From positions 1 to 38,959 of the forward strand of contig JACCTL010000136.1 in NCBI GenBank assembly GCA_013812395.1: a stretch of DNA of 38,959 nt. Direction: 5' to 3'. Below are positions 16,401 to 24,387 of this stretch, one piece after another (within the stretch, counting starts at the first letter, position 1; each line of letters starts with the position of its first letter). The notes under the pieces were generated by a model, which was not told the origin of the DNA, searched no databases, and worked only from the letters and a program-made list of their open reading frames with translations. A program made the translations under genes and the position numbers. The stretch is from Euzebyaceae bacterium (GTDB taxonomy: Bacteria; Actinomycetota; Nitriliruptoria; Euzebyales; Egibacteraceae).

Positions 16401-16583
16401 TTACTCCTCGACCGCCACGACCTGCCGGCCGGCGTAGTGGCCGCACACGCCGCACACCGTGTGCGGGCGCAACGCCGATCTGCAGCGAGCACAGCTGGCG
16501 CTGGCCGGTGCGGCGGTCCGCAGCCACTGCGCCTTGCGGTGGCGGGTGCGGGAGCGGGACTTTTTGCGCTTTGGAACAGCCAC
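16401..16583 (-). CDS. rpmF: 50S ribosomal protein L32
   Basis: 60-residue component of the large ribosomal subunit. The N-terminus MAVPKRKKSRSRTRHRKAQW is diagnostic. The zinc-ribbon Cys pairs (CARC and CGVC) are kept, so this is the zinc-binding form rather than a Cys-free stress paralogue. It lies 27 bases after the DUF177 gene and 40 before plsX, forming the widespread DUF177-rpmF-plsX run. Confidence 0.97.
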   Translation of the reverse strand: MAVPKRKKSRSRTRHRKAQWLRTAAPASASCARCRSALRPHTVCGVCGHYAGRQVVAVEE

Positions 16584-16610
16584 GAGGAGGGTCTCCTTCT
16601 ACAGGGTGCG

Positions 16611-17132
16611 TCAGTCCGGCAGGCGTAGCCCCTCCAGGGCCGCCCAGCGGGAGTCGGTGGTGTTCTCCATACAGCCGCAGACGCTCTCGTTGCGGTCACT
16701 GCCGCACTCGGGGCACAGCCCCCGGCAGTCTTCGGTGCACAGCGAACGCAGCGGGACCGCTGGCACGAGGGCGTCACGCAGCAGCGCGTCGAGGTCGAGC
16801 ACCCCGTTGGCGTAGGTGTACCCGGGCTCCAGCTCGGCGTGGGGGTCGTCGGCGGCGGCGAACAGCTCCACCACGTCGGTCTCGACCGGCTCGGTCAGCG
16901 CAACCAGGCAACGTGCGCAGCTCATGCGCAGCGGCGCTGTCAGGGTCGCCCGCACCAGCAGCCCGTCCACGACGCTTTCCACCACGCCGCTCAGTTCCAG
17001 GGGCCCAGTGACCTCGGCCAGCTGCAGCTGCAGGTCGTCGAGAGCGGTGAGGAGCAGATCCAGGCGCCGTGAAGCGCCCGGCCGGTCGATGAGGTCGGCG
17101 ACGTTCAGGATTCGATCGTCAACAGCAGTCAT
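16611..17132 (-). CDS. DUF177 (YceD-family) protein
   Basis: 173 residues of the YceD/DUF177 family, linked in other bacteria and plastids to 23S rRNA or large-subunit maturation and nearly always encoded before rpmF. The conserved region LRMSCARCLVALTEPVETDVVELF carries the first Cys pair; the second pair is CRGLCPECGSDRN near the C-terminus. I start at ATG 17132 (MTAVDDRILNVADLID); an ATG 6 bases earlier is equally possible. Neither has a Shine-Dalgarno. The 179 bases upstream, to the SepIVA-like gene, hold no gene; a TAGAGT lies there on the minus strand but without a matching -35. Confidence 0.92.
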   Translation of the reverse strand: MTAVDDRILNVADLIDRPGASRRLDLLLTALDDLQLQLAEVTGPLELSGVVESVVDGLLVRATLTAPLRMSCARCLVALTEPVETDVVELFAAADDPHAELEPGYTYANGVLDLDALLRDALVPAVPLRSLCTEDCRGLCPECGSDRNESVCGCMENTTDSRWAALEGLRLPD

Positions 17133-17311
17133 GAGCATTGGATATGAGTCGAGACGCACGGCGGCACACGCCCTAGATGCGGGGAGGCGCCACTCTAGCA
17201 TCAGGGTCCGGGGAGGGGCAGGGCGTACGGGGGCGGCCAGCCGACCTGTTCCGCGACGGCCGCAGCTGCCGCGACGACCAGTTTCCGCCGTGGAGCTTGG
17301 CCGGTCCGCGC

Positions 17312-17851
17312 TCAGCCCTCGTGGTCATACAGCCGGCGGGAGCCGTTGCCAGCCTTGCCCTGGGCCTCGTCCAGCCCGTCGTCGGTGACGGCCAACTCGT
17401 CGCTGGCCAGACGCCCGCGCAGCCGCTCGCGGCCGTTCTCTACGGCCTTCATCGTCTTGGCCAAAACGATCTCGAAGTTGGCAAGCCGGCCATCGACGTA
17501 GTCCTCTGCCTCCAAGCGCAGCACCCGCGCCTGCTCACGGGCTTCGTCGACCACACGTTCGGCTTGGCGGGCAGCGCCGCGCGCGACCTCCGTCTCGCTG
17601 ATCAGCCGATCGCGGTGAATCTGGGCGTCGGCCATGATCCGCTCGCTGTCGCGTTCGGCCTGTTCCAGCAGCTCGTCGCGCTCCTTGATGATCCAGCGGG
17701 ACTGACGCAGCTCCTCGGGCAGATGGTTGCGCAGGTCGACCAGGAGCTCGTCGAATTGGCTGCGGTTGACCATCACGGAGGCCGACAGCGGCACGGGCCT
17801 GGATTCGGCCAGCAGCTGCTCCATCCGGGCGATGTACGCCTCGACGTCCAC
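17312..17851 (-). CDS. sepIVA: SepIVA-like DivIVA-family coiled-coil protein
   Basis: 179 residues. The N-terminus MDVEAYIARMEQLLAESRPVPLSASVMVNR is followed by LDLRNHLPEELRQSRWIIKER and a long coiled coil (DELLEQAERDSERIMADAQ, AARQAERVVDEAREQARVLRLEAEDYVDGRL). The sequence type and position between coaD and DUF177 match mycobacterial SepIVA (Rv2927c), a DivIVA-like protein at the septum and pole that is needed for division and envelope synthesis. Older annotations of such genes as ATP synthase subunit B-like reflect only the coiled coil. Stop codon TGA at 17312; coaD ends 38 bases upstream. The identification rests on similarity and synteny. Confidence 0.75.
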   Translation of the reverse strand: MDVEAYIARMEQLLAESRPVPLSASVMVNRSQFDELLVDLRNHLPEELRQSRWIIKERDELLEQAERDSERIMADAQIHRDRLISETEVARGAARQAERVVDEAREQARVLRLEAEDYVDGRLANFEIVLAKTMKAVENGRERLRGRLASDELAVTDDGLDEAQGKAGNGSRRLYDHEG

Positions 17852-17889
17852 GGCACGGGTCCTTTATGGCTCGATGGGGGGCTAGCGTC

Positions 17890-18363
17890 TCACAGATGCT
17901 CGGCGAGCCGGTCGACCACGGCGGAAGGGACGAAGTCGGTGACGTCCCCGCCGAACCGGGCCACCTCCTTCACCAGGGAGGAGGAGAGAAAAGAATATAT
18001 CGGGCTTGTGGTCATGAAGAATGTCTCCACGTCGCCGAGGTGGGAGTTCATCTGCGCCATCTGCAATTCGTACTCGAAGTCGCTGACCGCCCGCAGGCCC
18101 TTGACGATCACGGTGACGCCACGCTGGAGGCAGAAGTCGACCAGCAATCCGTCGAATGCGGCGACTTCCACGTTGTCCAGGTCGGCGACGACCTCGTTGA
18201 GCAGGTCCAGCCGCGTGTCGACGTCGAACAGCGGCTGCTTGCCGGCGTTTCGCAGGCAGGCCACCAGCAGCCGGTCGAAGCGCGAGGAGGCCCGCCGGAT
18301 GACGTCGAGGTGGCCGTTGGTCACCGGATCGAAGCTGCCGGGGCAGACCGCGGTGACGGTCAT
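17890..18363 (-). CDS. coaD: Phosphopantetheine adenylyltransferase
   Basis: 157 residues, the usual CoaD size. Adenylates 4'-phosphopantetheine to dephospho-CoA, the penultimate step of coenzyme A synthesis; hexameric in known cases. The nucleotidyltransferase motif is GSFDPVTNGHLDVI, with T/HxGH as TNGH. VKGLRAVSDFEYELQMAQMN and the second nucleotide motif SSSLVKEVARFGGDV follow. The ATG at 18363 overlaps the rsmD stop by 4 bases (ATGA), so the two are translationally coupled, the standard rsmD-coaD order. Confidence 0.97.
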   Translation of the reverse strand: MTVTAVCPGSFDPVTNGHLDVIRRASSRFDRLLVACLRNAGKQPLFDVDTRLDLLNEVVADLDNVEVAAFDGLLVDFCLQRGVTVIVKGLRAVSDFEYELQMAQMNSHLGDVETFFMTTSPIYSFLSSSLVKEVARFGGDVTDFVPSAVVDRLAEHL

Positions 18364-18932
18364 GGCATGGTCGCTTCGACGACGCGCAGGTAGAGCAACA
18401 TCGTGTCACCGTAGGAGCGCAGGCGCTCTTGCGCCAAGAACGTCGGCAGCCCCGCGGCGGGGTCGGGCCCTCGCCGGTCCCGTTCGACGACCGCCAGGGC
18501 GCCGACGGCGAGCCCTCCCGCGTCGCGCAGGGCAGCCAGCAGATCGCCGACCGCGGCAGTGTCCAAGGCGTAGGGCGGGTCGCACAGCAGCAGGTCGAAC
18601 GGACCGCCTGCCGGGCGCCGACAGAAAAGTGCGGCGTCGGTATGGACCACCTGCCCGGCAGGGGCCACGCCCGCCCGGCGCAGGTTCTGGCGGATCGCCG
18701 CCACCGCCCGCGGGGCCTGCTCGACGAAGGTTGCGCGCACCGCGCCACGCGACAAGGCCTCGATGCCAAGCGCCCCCGAGCCGGCGAACAGATCCAGGAC
18801 GGCGGCGCCGGGCACCGCAGCGCTGATGGAGCTGAACAGGGCTTCTCGCACCCGGTCGCTGGTCGGGCGGGTGTCCCGGCCGGCTGGGGCGGTCAGCCTG
18901 CGGCCACGGGCCGTTCCGGCGATGACGCGCAC
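18360..18932 (-). CDS. rsmD: 16S rRNA (guanine966-N2)-methyltransferase RsmD
   Basis: 190 residues. Methylates G966 of 16S rRNA using S-adenosylmethionine. Seen: MRVIAGTARGRRL start, RPTSDRVREALFSSI, the SAM-binding LDLFAGSGALGIEALSRGA and the catalytic DPPY in LLLCDPPYALDT. Begins 3 bases after recG stops and overlaps coaD, so recG-rsmD-coaD reads as one transcription unit. Confidence 0.96.
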   Translation of the reverse strand: MRVIAGTARGRRLTAPAGRDTRPTSDRVREALFSSISAAVPGAAVLDLFAGSGALGIEALSRGAVRATFVEQAPRAVAAIRQNLRRAGVAPAGQVVHTDAALFCRRPAGGPFDLLLCDPPYALDTAAVGDLLAALRDAGGLAVGALAVVERDRRGPDPAAGLPTFLAQERLRSYGDTMLLYLRVVEATMP

Positions 18933-18935
18933 GCG

Positions 18936-21089
18936 CTAGCCCGTCTCCAGCGCCGCGAGCCGCTCGTCGCCGTAGCGCCGGCGAACCTCCGCCGCCAGCA
19001 GCGGGTGACCGGCGAGGTCCGGGTCAGAGGCCACCAGCTCGCGAGCGTCCTCCCGGGACCGCACGACCCACGGAAAATCGCGCACCAACTTGGCCAGCTT
19101 CAGGTCGGGCAGCCCCGACTGGCGGGTGTCGAACAGGCTGCCCTCACCCCGCAACTCCAGGTCGGTCTCGGCCAGCCGGAAGCCGTCGGTGGTGGCGGCC
19201 ACCGCCGCCAACCGCGGGCTGTCCCCCTCGTCGTCGCTGGCCGCCGACGAGAACAGCACGCAGTAGCTGCGGGCGGTCCCCCGTCCCACCCTGCCCCGCA
19301 GCTGGTGCAGCTGGCTGATGCCGAAGCGATCGGCGTCCTCGATGATCATGACCGTCGCTTCCGGCACGTCGACGCCGACCTCGATAACGGTCGTGGCCAC
19401 CAGCACCTGGGCGGCGCCGGAACGAAACGCCTCCATCGCCGCATCGCGCTGGACGCCGCTGAGGCGCCCGTGCACCAGCGCCACGCCAAGGTCTGCAAAG
19501 ACCTCGTCGGCCAGACGGCGGTGGACGTCCTCGGCGGCGGCCACGTCCAAGGCCTCGGACTCGCTGACCAGCGGGCACACCACGTACACCCGCTCACCCG
19601 CGGCGACGCGCTCACGAACGAAGTCATACAACCGTGCGCGACGCGGCGACGCGCTGGGCAGTACCCGGGTCACCACTTGCTGGCGACCGGGCGGCAACTC
19701 GTCGAGGACGGTCACGTCCAGGTCGCCATACAGGGTCAGGGCCAGGGAGCGCGGGATGGGCGTGGCCGTCATTACCAGCACATCGGGGCTGCGGTCGTCG
19801 GTGCGCTTGTCGCGCAGGCGGGTGCGGTGCTCGACGCCGAAGCGATGCTGCTCATCGACCACGACGACACCGAGGGCATCGAAGGCGACGACGTCCTCTA
19901 AGACCGCGTGGGTGCCGATCAGCAAGCCGACGTCACCGACGGCCAGCTCGGCCAGCAGGCCGCGGCGCCGGCGCAGGGCGGTGGAGCCGGTCAGCAGTTC
20001 CAGCCGGGGACCGGCGGGTGCATTGACGCCCAAGGGCGCCAACAAGGCGGTGAAGGTACGCAGATGCTGCTCGGCCAGCACCTCGGTAGGCGCCATCAGC
20101 ACCGCCTGGTGTCCGTGATCCAGCGCGCACAGCATGGTCCAGGCGGCGACCAGGGTCTTGCCGGAACCCACGTCGCCCTGCAACAGGCGGTGCATCGGCT
20201 TGGCCGCCGCCAAGTCGGCGCCGATGCCGTCGAAGGCCCGCGACTGGGCGCCGGTCGGAGGAAAGGGAAGCCCCGCCAGGAACCGCTCGGCCAAGCCCCC
20301 TGCCAGCGGCGGTTGCGCCAGCCCGACCGCCTCGGACTCCAGGCGGTGGCGGCGCTGCTGGAGACCGACCTGCAGGCTCAGCAGCTCGTCGTAGACCAGG
20401 CGGTCGCGCGCCGCGCCGACCTCGTCGAGGCCGGCCGGACGGTGGATGCGCCGCAGCGCGGTGTCCAGGTCGAGCAGCCCGTGACGCCGGCGCAGTTCGA
20501 TCGGCAGGTAGTCGGGTAGGAAGCCCAGGCCCTGCAGTGCGGCCGTGGCGTAGCGGGCGATGCGTGCCGACGGCAGCGCCTCGGTGGCGGGATAGGTCGG
20601 CTGGATACGGTCAGTCTCGTCGGGCGCCTCACCCTCCTCGAGCACCACGAGCTTGGGGTTGCGGACCTGCAACGCCGAGCGGAACCGCTCCAGCGTCCCG
20701 CTGACGGCCACGCGCGTGCCGGCGGGGGTCTGGCGCGCCCGCCACTCCTGGTTGAAGAACGACGCCTCGACCCGGCCGCCACCGTCGTCGACGACCTGCG
20801 CCTTGGCGATGGTCAGGCGCCGGCCGCGCGGCCGGATCACGTTCCAACGACCGATCGTCCCGACGATGGTCACCGGCTCGCCCAGCGGCGCGTCGGCCAG
20901 CGCGACCTGCTCACCGATGTCGCGGTAGCGTCCCTGGTGCGGATAGTGCTCCAGCAGGTCGCGCACGGCGACGATGCCCAGCGCGCGCTCGAGGGTCGTC
21001 GCGGCGCGGCCGGTGACGCCCTCGACGCTGCTCACCGGTGCGGCCAGCCACGCCTGCGCGTCGGTGGTAACTGCGGTGCCCACCGTCAT
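18936..21089 (-). CDS. recG: ATP-dependent DNA helicase RecG
   Basis: 717-residue branch-migration helicase that reverses stalled forks and processes Holliday junctions. An N-terminal wedge/OB domain (GEPVTIVGTIGRWNVIRPRG) is followed by the helicase core: Walker A LLQGDVGSGKTLVAAW, MAPTEVLAEQHLRTF, DEQH box VVVDEQHRFGVEHR, TATPIPRSLALTLYGDLD, and LVATTVIEVGVDVPEA with HQLRGRVGRG. I start at ATG 21089 (MTVGTAVTTDAQAWL), which gives a normal N-terminus; a TTG 9 bases earlier is the only alternative. No strong ribosome site. Divergent from rpmB with 173 bases between. Confidence 0.96.
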   Translation of the reverse strand: MTVGTAVTTDAQAWLAAPVSSVEGVTGRAATTLERALGIVAVRDLLEHYPHQGRYRDIGEQVALADAPLGEPVTIVGTIGRWNVIRPRGRRLTIAKAQVVDDGGGRVEASFFNQEWRARQTPAGTRVAVSGTLERFRSALQVRNPKLVVLEEGEAPDETDRIQPTYPATEALPSARIARYATAALQGLGFLPDYLPIELRRRHGLLDLDTALRRIHRPAGLDEVGAARDRLVYDELLSLQVGLQQRRHRLESEAVGLAQPPLAGGLAERFLAGLPFPPTGAQSRAFDGIGADLAAAKPMHRLLQGDVGSGKTLVAAWTMLCALDHGHQAVLMAPTEVLAEQHLRTFTALLAPLGVNAPAGPRLELLTGSTALRRRRGLLAELAVGDVGLLIGTHAVLEDVVAFDALGVVVVDEQHRFGVEHRTRLRDKRTDDRSPDVLVMTATPIPRSLALTLYGDLDVTVLDELPPGRQQVVTRVLPSASPRRARLYDFVRERVAAGERVYVVCPLVSESEALDVAAAEDVHRRLADEVFADLGVALVHGRLSGVQRDAAMEAFRSGAAQVLVATTVIEVGVDVPEATVMIIEDADRFGISQLHQLRGRVGRGTARSYCVLFSSAASDDEGDSPRLAAVAATTDGFRLAETDLELRGEGSLFDTRQSGLPDLKLAKLVRDFPWVVRSREDARELVASDPDLAGHPLLAAEVRRRYGDERLAALETG

Positions 21090-21262
21090 AGGGTCCAAGT
21101 CTAGGAGGGGGGTGCCCGCGCGAAGGGCTGGCCCCGCGGGGTTGCGTGGCTGGCGGCGTGGTGGCGGCTGCGTTAGCCTTGAGTTCGTTCGCCGCTGGAC
21201 GGCATCTGCTCATGTGCGCGCCACGGCCACCCAGGATTCTTCCGACCAACTGCGAGGCACTG

Positions 21263-21466
21263 ATGGCCGCCGTCTGCGAGATCTGCGACAAGCGACCGCA
21301 TTTCAACTACCAGGTCAGCTTCTCCCACCGCCGCTCGAAGCGGAAGTGGAGCCCCAACGTGCAGCGCATCCGCATCTGGGATAACGGCGGGGTGCGCCGT
21401 GCCTCGGTGTGCACGTCGTGCATGAAGGCCGGCAAGGTGCAGCGCCCGCCGCAGCGCACCGCCTGA
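21263..21466 (+). CDS. rpmB: 50S ribosomal protein L28
   Basis: 67-residue large-subunit protein. MAAVCEICDKRPHFNYQVSF, SHRRSKRKWSPNVQRIRI and the closing CTSCMKAGKVQR show a complete L28 with both Cys pairs (CEIC and CTSC), i.e. the zinc-binding form. ATG 21263 is preceded by GAGG 7 bases upstream. In-frame codons further 5' would add an Arg/Pro-rich extension not seen in L28. A TAGCCT at 21174-21179 could be the -10 of its promoter; no -35 is clear. The recG/rpmB divergence is common in actinobacteria. Confidence 0.96.
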   Translation: MAAVCEICDKRPHFNYQVSFSHRRSKRKWSPNVQRIRIWDNGGVRRASVCTSCMKAGKVQRPPQRTA

Positions 21467-21498
21467 CGGCCCGACTGGGCGTCAACGCCGACCGCGGC

Positions 21499-22167
21499 CT
21501 ACTCAGAGGGCTGCAGGAACTCCAGGTCGGTGGCCCGGTAGCTGCGCACGACCGTGCCGCCGAGGCGTTCCTCCATCTCCAGCATGATCCCCGACGGCTG
21601 GTGCCAGGTGCTGACTCGCACCAACGGCAGCCGTTCCTCGCCCCGGCAATCCGACAGGCCCTGGCTCGCGCAAGTCGCGGTGGTGGCCAGCACGAGTGAG
21701 TTCACGTCCCCCGTCGGGACGCCGAGTCGCTGCGCCACAGCCGGCGCACGCTCGCGATCGACCACGGCTCCGGCACTGCGCAACCCGGCAACGCCACGCA
21801 TCCGCAGGTAGTCGTTGGGCATGGCTGGCTGCCCGGGTTCTAGCCGGTCGAACTCGGTCAACTCGCCGCAACCGGCAAGGCCTTCCAACATCACCCCGTC
21901 GGGTCGCTTGATCGTGCAGGTTCTCAACTCACCCCAGACTCCCTCGTTGCGCCAGTCGCTCCAACTGTCGCCACGAAACACGTACTCTCCGCGCGCGAGT
22001 TCACTGTCCAGCCGGTCGACGCTCAACGTTGCAAACTGATACGCCACGCGCACGGGCCACGTATCGGACGCCGCAACAACCGGTCCAGCGCCGATGTTCG
22101 TAGCAAGCAGCGCGCCGAGGCACACCGCGGCCAGCACGATGGTCACTCGCAAACGTTGACCATGCAC
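21499..22167 (-). CDS. Secreted protein, function unknown
   Basis: 222 residues. The first 34 (MHGQRLRVTIVLAAVCLGAL and on to GPVVAAS) form a clear signal peptide with a probable cleavage after an Ala-rich site, so the mature protein is extracytoplasmic. Four Cys (RTCTIK, LAGCGEL, ATCASQGLSDCRG) could pair as two disulfides. I recognise no domain. It converges on rpmB with only 32 bases between stops and lies 38 bases after thiD, possibly read through from thiL-thiD, but a role in thiamine metabolism is not implied. Confidence 0.75.
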   Translation of the reverse strand: MHGQRLRVTIVLAAVCLGALLATNIGAGPVVAASDTWPVRVAYQFATLSVDRLDSELARGEYVFRGDSWSDWRNEGVWGELRTCTIKRPDGVMLEGLAGCGELTEFDRLEPGQPAMPNDYLRMRGVAGLRSAGAVVDRERAPAVAQRLGVPTGDVNSLVLATTATCASQGLSDCRGEERLPLVRVSTWHQPSGIMLEMEERLGGTVVRSYRATDLEFLQPSE

Positions 22168-22205
22168 AGGGCAAGCCTATTCCCCGACGCCGGCAGGTTC
22201 CCGCG

Positions 22206-23021
22206 TCAACGTCGGCGCCACCCGTGGTCGACCGGCCCGATGCCGCTGCCCAGTCGCAGGCCGTGCTCGATGGAGCCCGTGACGTAGGCCTTCGCGGCAC
22301 GCACGGACGCCTCCATGCCCTCGCCGTGGGCGAGCTGCGCTGCGATCGCCGAGGCCAGCGTGCAGCCGGTGCCGTGCGTGTCGCTGGTCGGTGACCGAGG
22401 CGCGGTGATCGTCACCTCCCGCTGACCGTCGAAAAGCAGGTCGATCGCGTCGTCGCCGCGCAGGTGGCCGCCTTTGACCAGCACCCATCGCGGGCGCGGC
22501 GCGCCTCCCTCCGGCCGCATGAGCTCCAGGACCGCTTCGGCCGCGGCTCGCAGGTCACCGGCCGACCGGACCTGCACCCCGGTCAACACCTTGACCTCGC
22601 CGAGATTGGGGGTGACCACGTCGGCCAGCGGCAGGATGTGCTCGCTGAGCGCCCCGACCGCCTCGGGGCGCAGCAGCGGGTCCCCGTGCTTGGAGGCGCA
22701 CACTGGGTCCACCACCAGCGGCCGCGCGCCGTGGGCGCACAAGCCCTCGGCAACCGCCTCGATGATCGCCGCACTGGACAGCATGCCGGTCTTCACCACG
22801 TCCGCGCCGATGTCGCCGAGCACCGCATCGATCTGCGCGCGCACGAACGCCGGCGGGACCTCGTGGACGCCGTGCACGCCAACCGTGTTCTGGGCGGTGA
22901 GCGCGGTCAGCGCGCTCATTCCGAACACGCCGAGCTCTTGGAGGGTCTTGAGGTCGGCCTGGATGCCGGCGCCGCCTCCCGAGTCCGACCCCGCGACCGT
23001 CAGCACCCGAGGCAAGCTCAC
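22206..23021 (-). CDS. thiD: Hydroxymethylpyrimidine/phosphomethylpyrimidine kinase
   Basis: 271-residue ribokinase-family enzyme that phosphorylates HMP and then HMP-P for thiamine synthesis. Seen: [61 protein letters not shown] and the anion-hole/catalytic motif [16 protein letters not shown] choose GTG 23021 because GGAG lies 7 bases before it and it overlaps the thiL stop as GTGA; a TTG 27 bases earlier has no such support. The coupling to thiL is typical. No TPP riboswitch was recognised upstream. Confidence 0.94.
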   Translation of the reverse strand: MSLPRVLTVAGSDSGGGAGIQADLKTLQELGVFGMSALTALTAQNTVGVHGVHEVPPAFVRAQIDAVLGDIGADVVKTGMLSSAAIIEAVAEGLCAHGARPLVVDPVCASKHGDPLLRPEAVGALSEHILPLADVVTPNLGEVKVLTGVQVRSAGDLRAAAEAVLELMRPEGGAPRPRWVLVKGGHLRGDDAIDLLFDGQREVTITAPRSPTSDTHGTGCTLASAIAAQLAHGEGMEASVRAAKAYVTGSIEHGLRLGSGIGPVDHGWRRR

Positions 23022-23989
23022 GCCGGCTCCGGACGGTAGTGATCCCAACCCAGGCCGGCGAGATCACGGGTGCTGCCATCGGCGAGCAGAAGGCGTGTCG
23101 CGGGTGGACCCTGGCCGACCTCTCCGACGACCATCCCGCCAACGTCGGCGGCGATGGCCTGGGCGCGGTCTCCGGGCACGGCCGCGAGCAGCGCGTAGTC
23201 GTCCCCGCCGCCGCAGACGAAGTCCAGCGGATCCCGGCCGAGGGCGATGGCCGCCGCAACCACGCCGTCGGCGACGGGTAGCGCGTCGGCGTGGACCGTC
23301 GCGGAGACATCCGACGCCGCGCAGACATGGCCGAGATCCGCGCCGAGGCCGTCAGAGACGTCGATCATCGCCGTGGCCCCGAGCTCGGCCAGACGGCCTC
23401 CCGCCTCGACGTGCGCCTCGGGCCGGCGGTGCAGCGCCAGCAGCAGCTCGTCGGGCTGCAAGCCTTTGCGGTCCTGCGCCAGGGCGGCGGCCGGCCCGCC
23501 GAGCGTCCCCACCACCAACAGCCGTTCGCCGGGACTCGCCCCGGAGCGGCGCACCGCCCTGGCGACATCCACGTCACCGAGCACGGTCACCGACAGCGCC
23601 AGCGCGTCGGCGGCGACGGTGTCGCCACCCACCAGGCGCAGACCCCAGCGCCGGCAGGCTTCGTCCATCCCGGCATACAGGGCTTCGACGTCGGCGGCGG
23701 GCACGTCTGACGGCCGGCACAGTCCGACCACCGCGACCGTCGGTGCAGCACCCATGGCGGCGATGTCGCTGACGTTGACGGCGACGGCCTTCCACCCCAC
23801 GTCACCCAGCGAGGACAGGTCGCGGCGGAAGTGCACGCCCTCGACGAGGACGTCCACGGCGATGCACACCCCGCGGCCACCGACCTCGACGACGGCGGCG
23901 TCGTCGCCATGCCCGACGATCAGCCCGTCGCCGTCCTGCGCCAGGAACGGCGCGAGCCGCCGGATGAGGTCAAACTCCCGCTCGGTCAT
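23018..23989 (-). CDS. thiL: Thiamine-monophosphate kinase
   Basis: 323 residues. Phosphorylates thiamine monophosphate to the active cofactor TPP. The PurM-like fold shows [50 protein letters not shown], the glycine-rich [24 protein letters not shown] and [14 protein letters not shown] 23989 ([12 protein letters not shown]) matches the family; AGGA inside the adjoining 26-bp element, 9 bases upstream, may serve as ribosome site. The frame stays open far upstream, but that part lies antisense to the AsnC-domain gene and is not coding. Forms an operon with thiD. Confidence 0.95.
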   Translation of the reverse strand: MTEREFDLIRRLAPFLAQDGDGLIVGHGDDAAVVEVGGRGVCIAVDVLVEGVHFRRDLSSLGDVGWKAVAVNVSDIAAMGAAPTVAVVGLCRPSDVPAADVEALYAGMDEACRRWGLRLVGGDTVAADALALSVTVLGDVDVARAVRRSGASPGERLLVVGTLGGPAAALAQDRKGLQPDELLLALHRRPEAHVEAGGRLAELGATAMIDVSDGLGADLGHVCAASDVSATVHADALPVADGVVAAAIALGRDPLDFVCGGGDDYALLAAVPGDRAQAIAADVGGMVVGEVGQGPPATRLLLADGSTRDLAGLGWDHYRPEPA

Positions 23990-23997
23990 AATCGTGC

Positions 23998-24023
23998 GTC
24001 CTACCGCTTCGCTACATGAGGAC
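23998..24023. repeat. 26-bp dispersed element, copy 1
   Basis: Begins GTCCTACCGC and ends ATGAGGAC. The ends GTCCT and AGGAC are inverted repeats whose centres lie 21 bp apart. It lies 8 bases upstream of the thiL ATG (minus strand). Copies 2 and 3 are at 27923-27948 and 34317-34342, differing from this one by two bases each. In the minus orientation it ends TAGGAC. Promoter, operator or leader structure are all possible. Confidence 0.85.
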
Positions 24024-24039
24024 CGGCAGCCAGTATCGC

Positions 24040-24064
24040 GGGCGCAACTAGCGCCCGTTAGGCT
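24040..24064 (+). promoter_or_regulatory. Putative promoter with overlapping operator for the AsnC-domain gene
   Basis: GGGCGC-AACTA-GCGCCC (24040-24056) is a perfect 6-bp inverted repeat. Two bases later comes TAGGCT (24059-24064), a TAnnnT -10 element. The repeat would cover the -10/-35 spacer, a usual place for a repressor. The leader would be about 27 bases and includes AAAGGA. Confidence 0.4.
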
Positions 24065-24097
24065 GCCGCGATCCCAGCGAGCGAAAGGACATCCACG

Positions 24098-24331
24098 GTG
24101 GTCTCGGCGTACATCCTGATCCTGACCCAGGTCGGCAAGGCGGCGCAGGTCGCCGCGGCGGTGTCCGATATCGAGGGCGTCGAGGCCGCCGAGGACGTCA
24201 CCGGGCCCTACGACGTGATCGTGCGGGCCAAGGCCAACGACGTCGACGAACTCGGCCGACTGGTGGTGGCTCGCATCCAGGCGATCGATGGCATCGACCG
24301 GACCCTGACGTGCCCGGTCGTGCACCTCTAG
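24098..24331 (+). CDS. Stand-alone Lrp/AsnC ligand-binding (RAM) domain protein
   Basis: 77 residues from GTG 24098 (MVSAYILILTQVGKAAQVAA), ending TLTCPVVHL. The whole protein is the ACT-like alpha/beta RAM domain of Lrp/AsnC regulators, with VEAAEDVTGPYDVIVRAKAN being the characteristic core; there is no helix-turn-helix. Such SraA-type proteins bind amino acids and oligomerise, and may modulate full-length Lrp proteins. AAAGGA precedes the start by 9 bases. Divergent from thiL, across copy 1 of the 26-bp element and a palindromic operator candidate. Confidence 0.9.
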   Translation: MVSAYILILTQVGKAAQVAAAVSDIEGVEAAEDVTGPYDVIVRAKANDVDELGRLVVARIQAIDGIDRTLTCPVVHL

Positions 24332-24387
24332 CCAGTCCGCACCAAGCCCGCCCGCGCTCAAGCAGGCGCTGGCGGTAGGGCGCCGGC

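Noticed and set aside
23990-24097. TPP riboswitch before thiL/thiD
   Set aside because: The gap is too short and lacks the conserved CUGAGA and GGxxAxxC-type thi-box elements.
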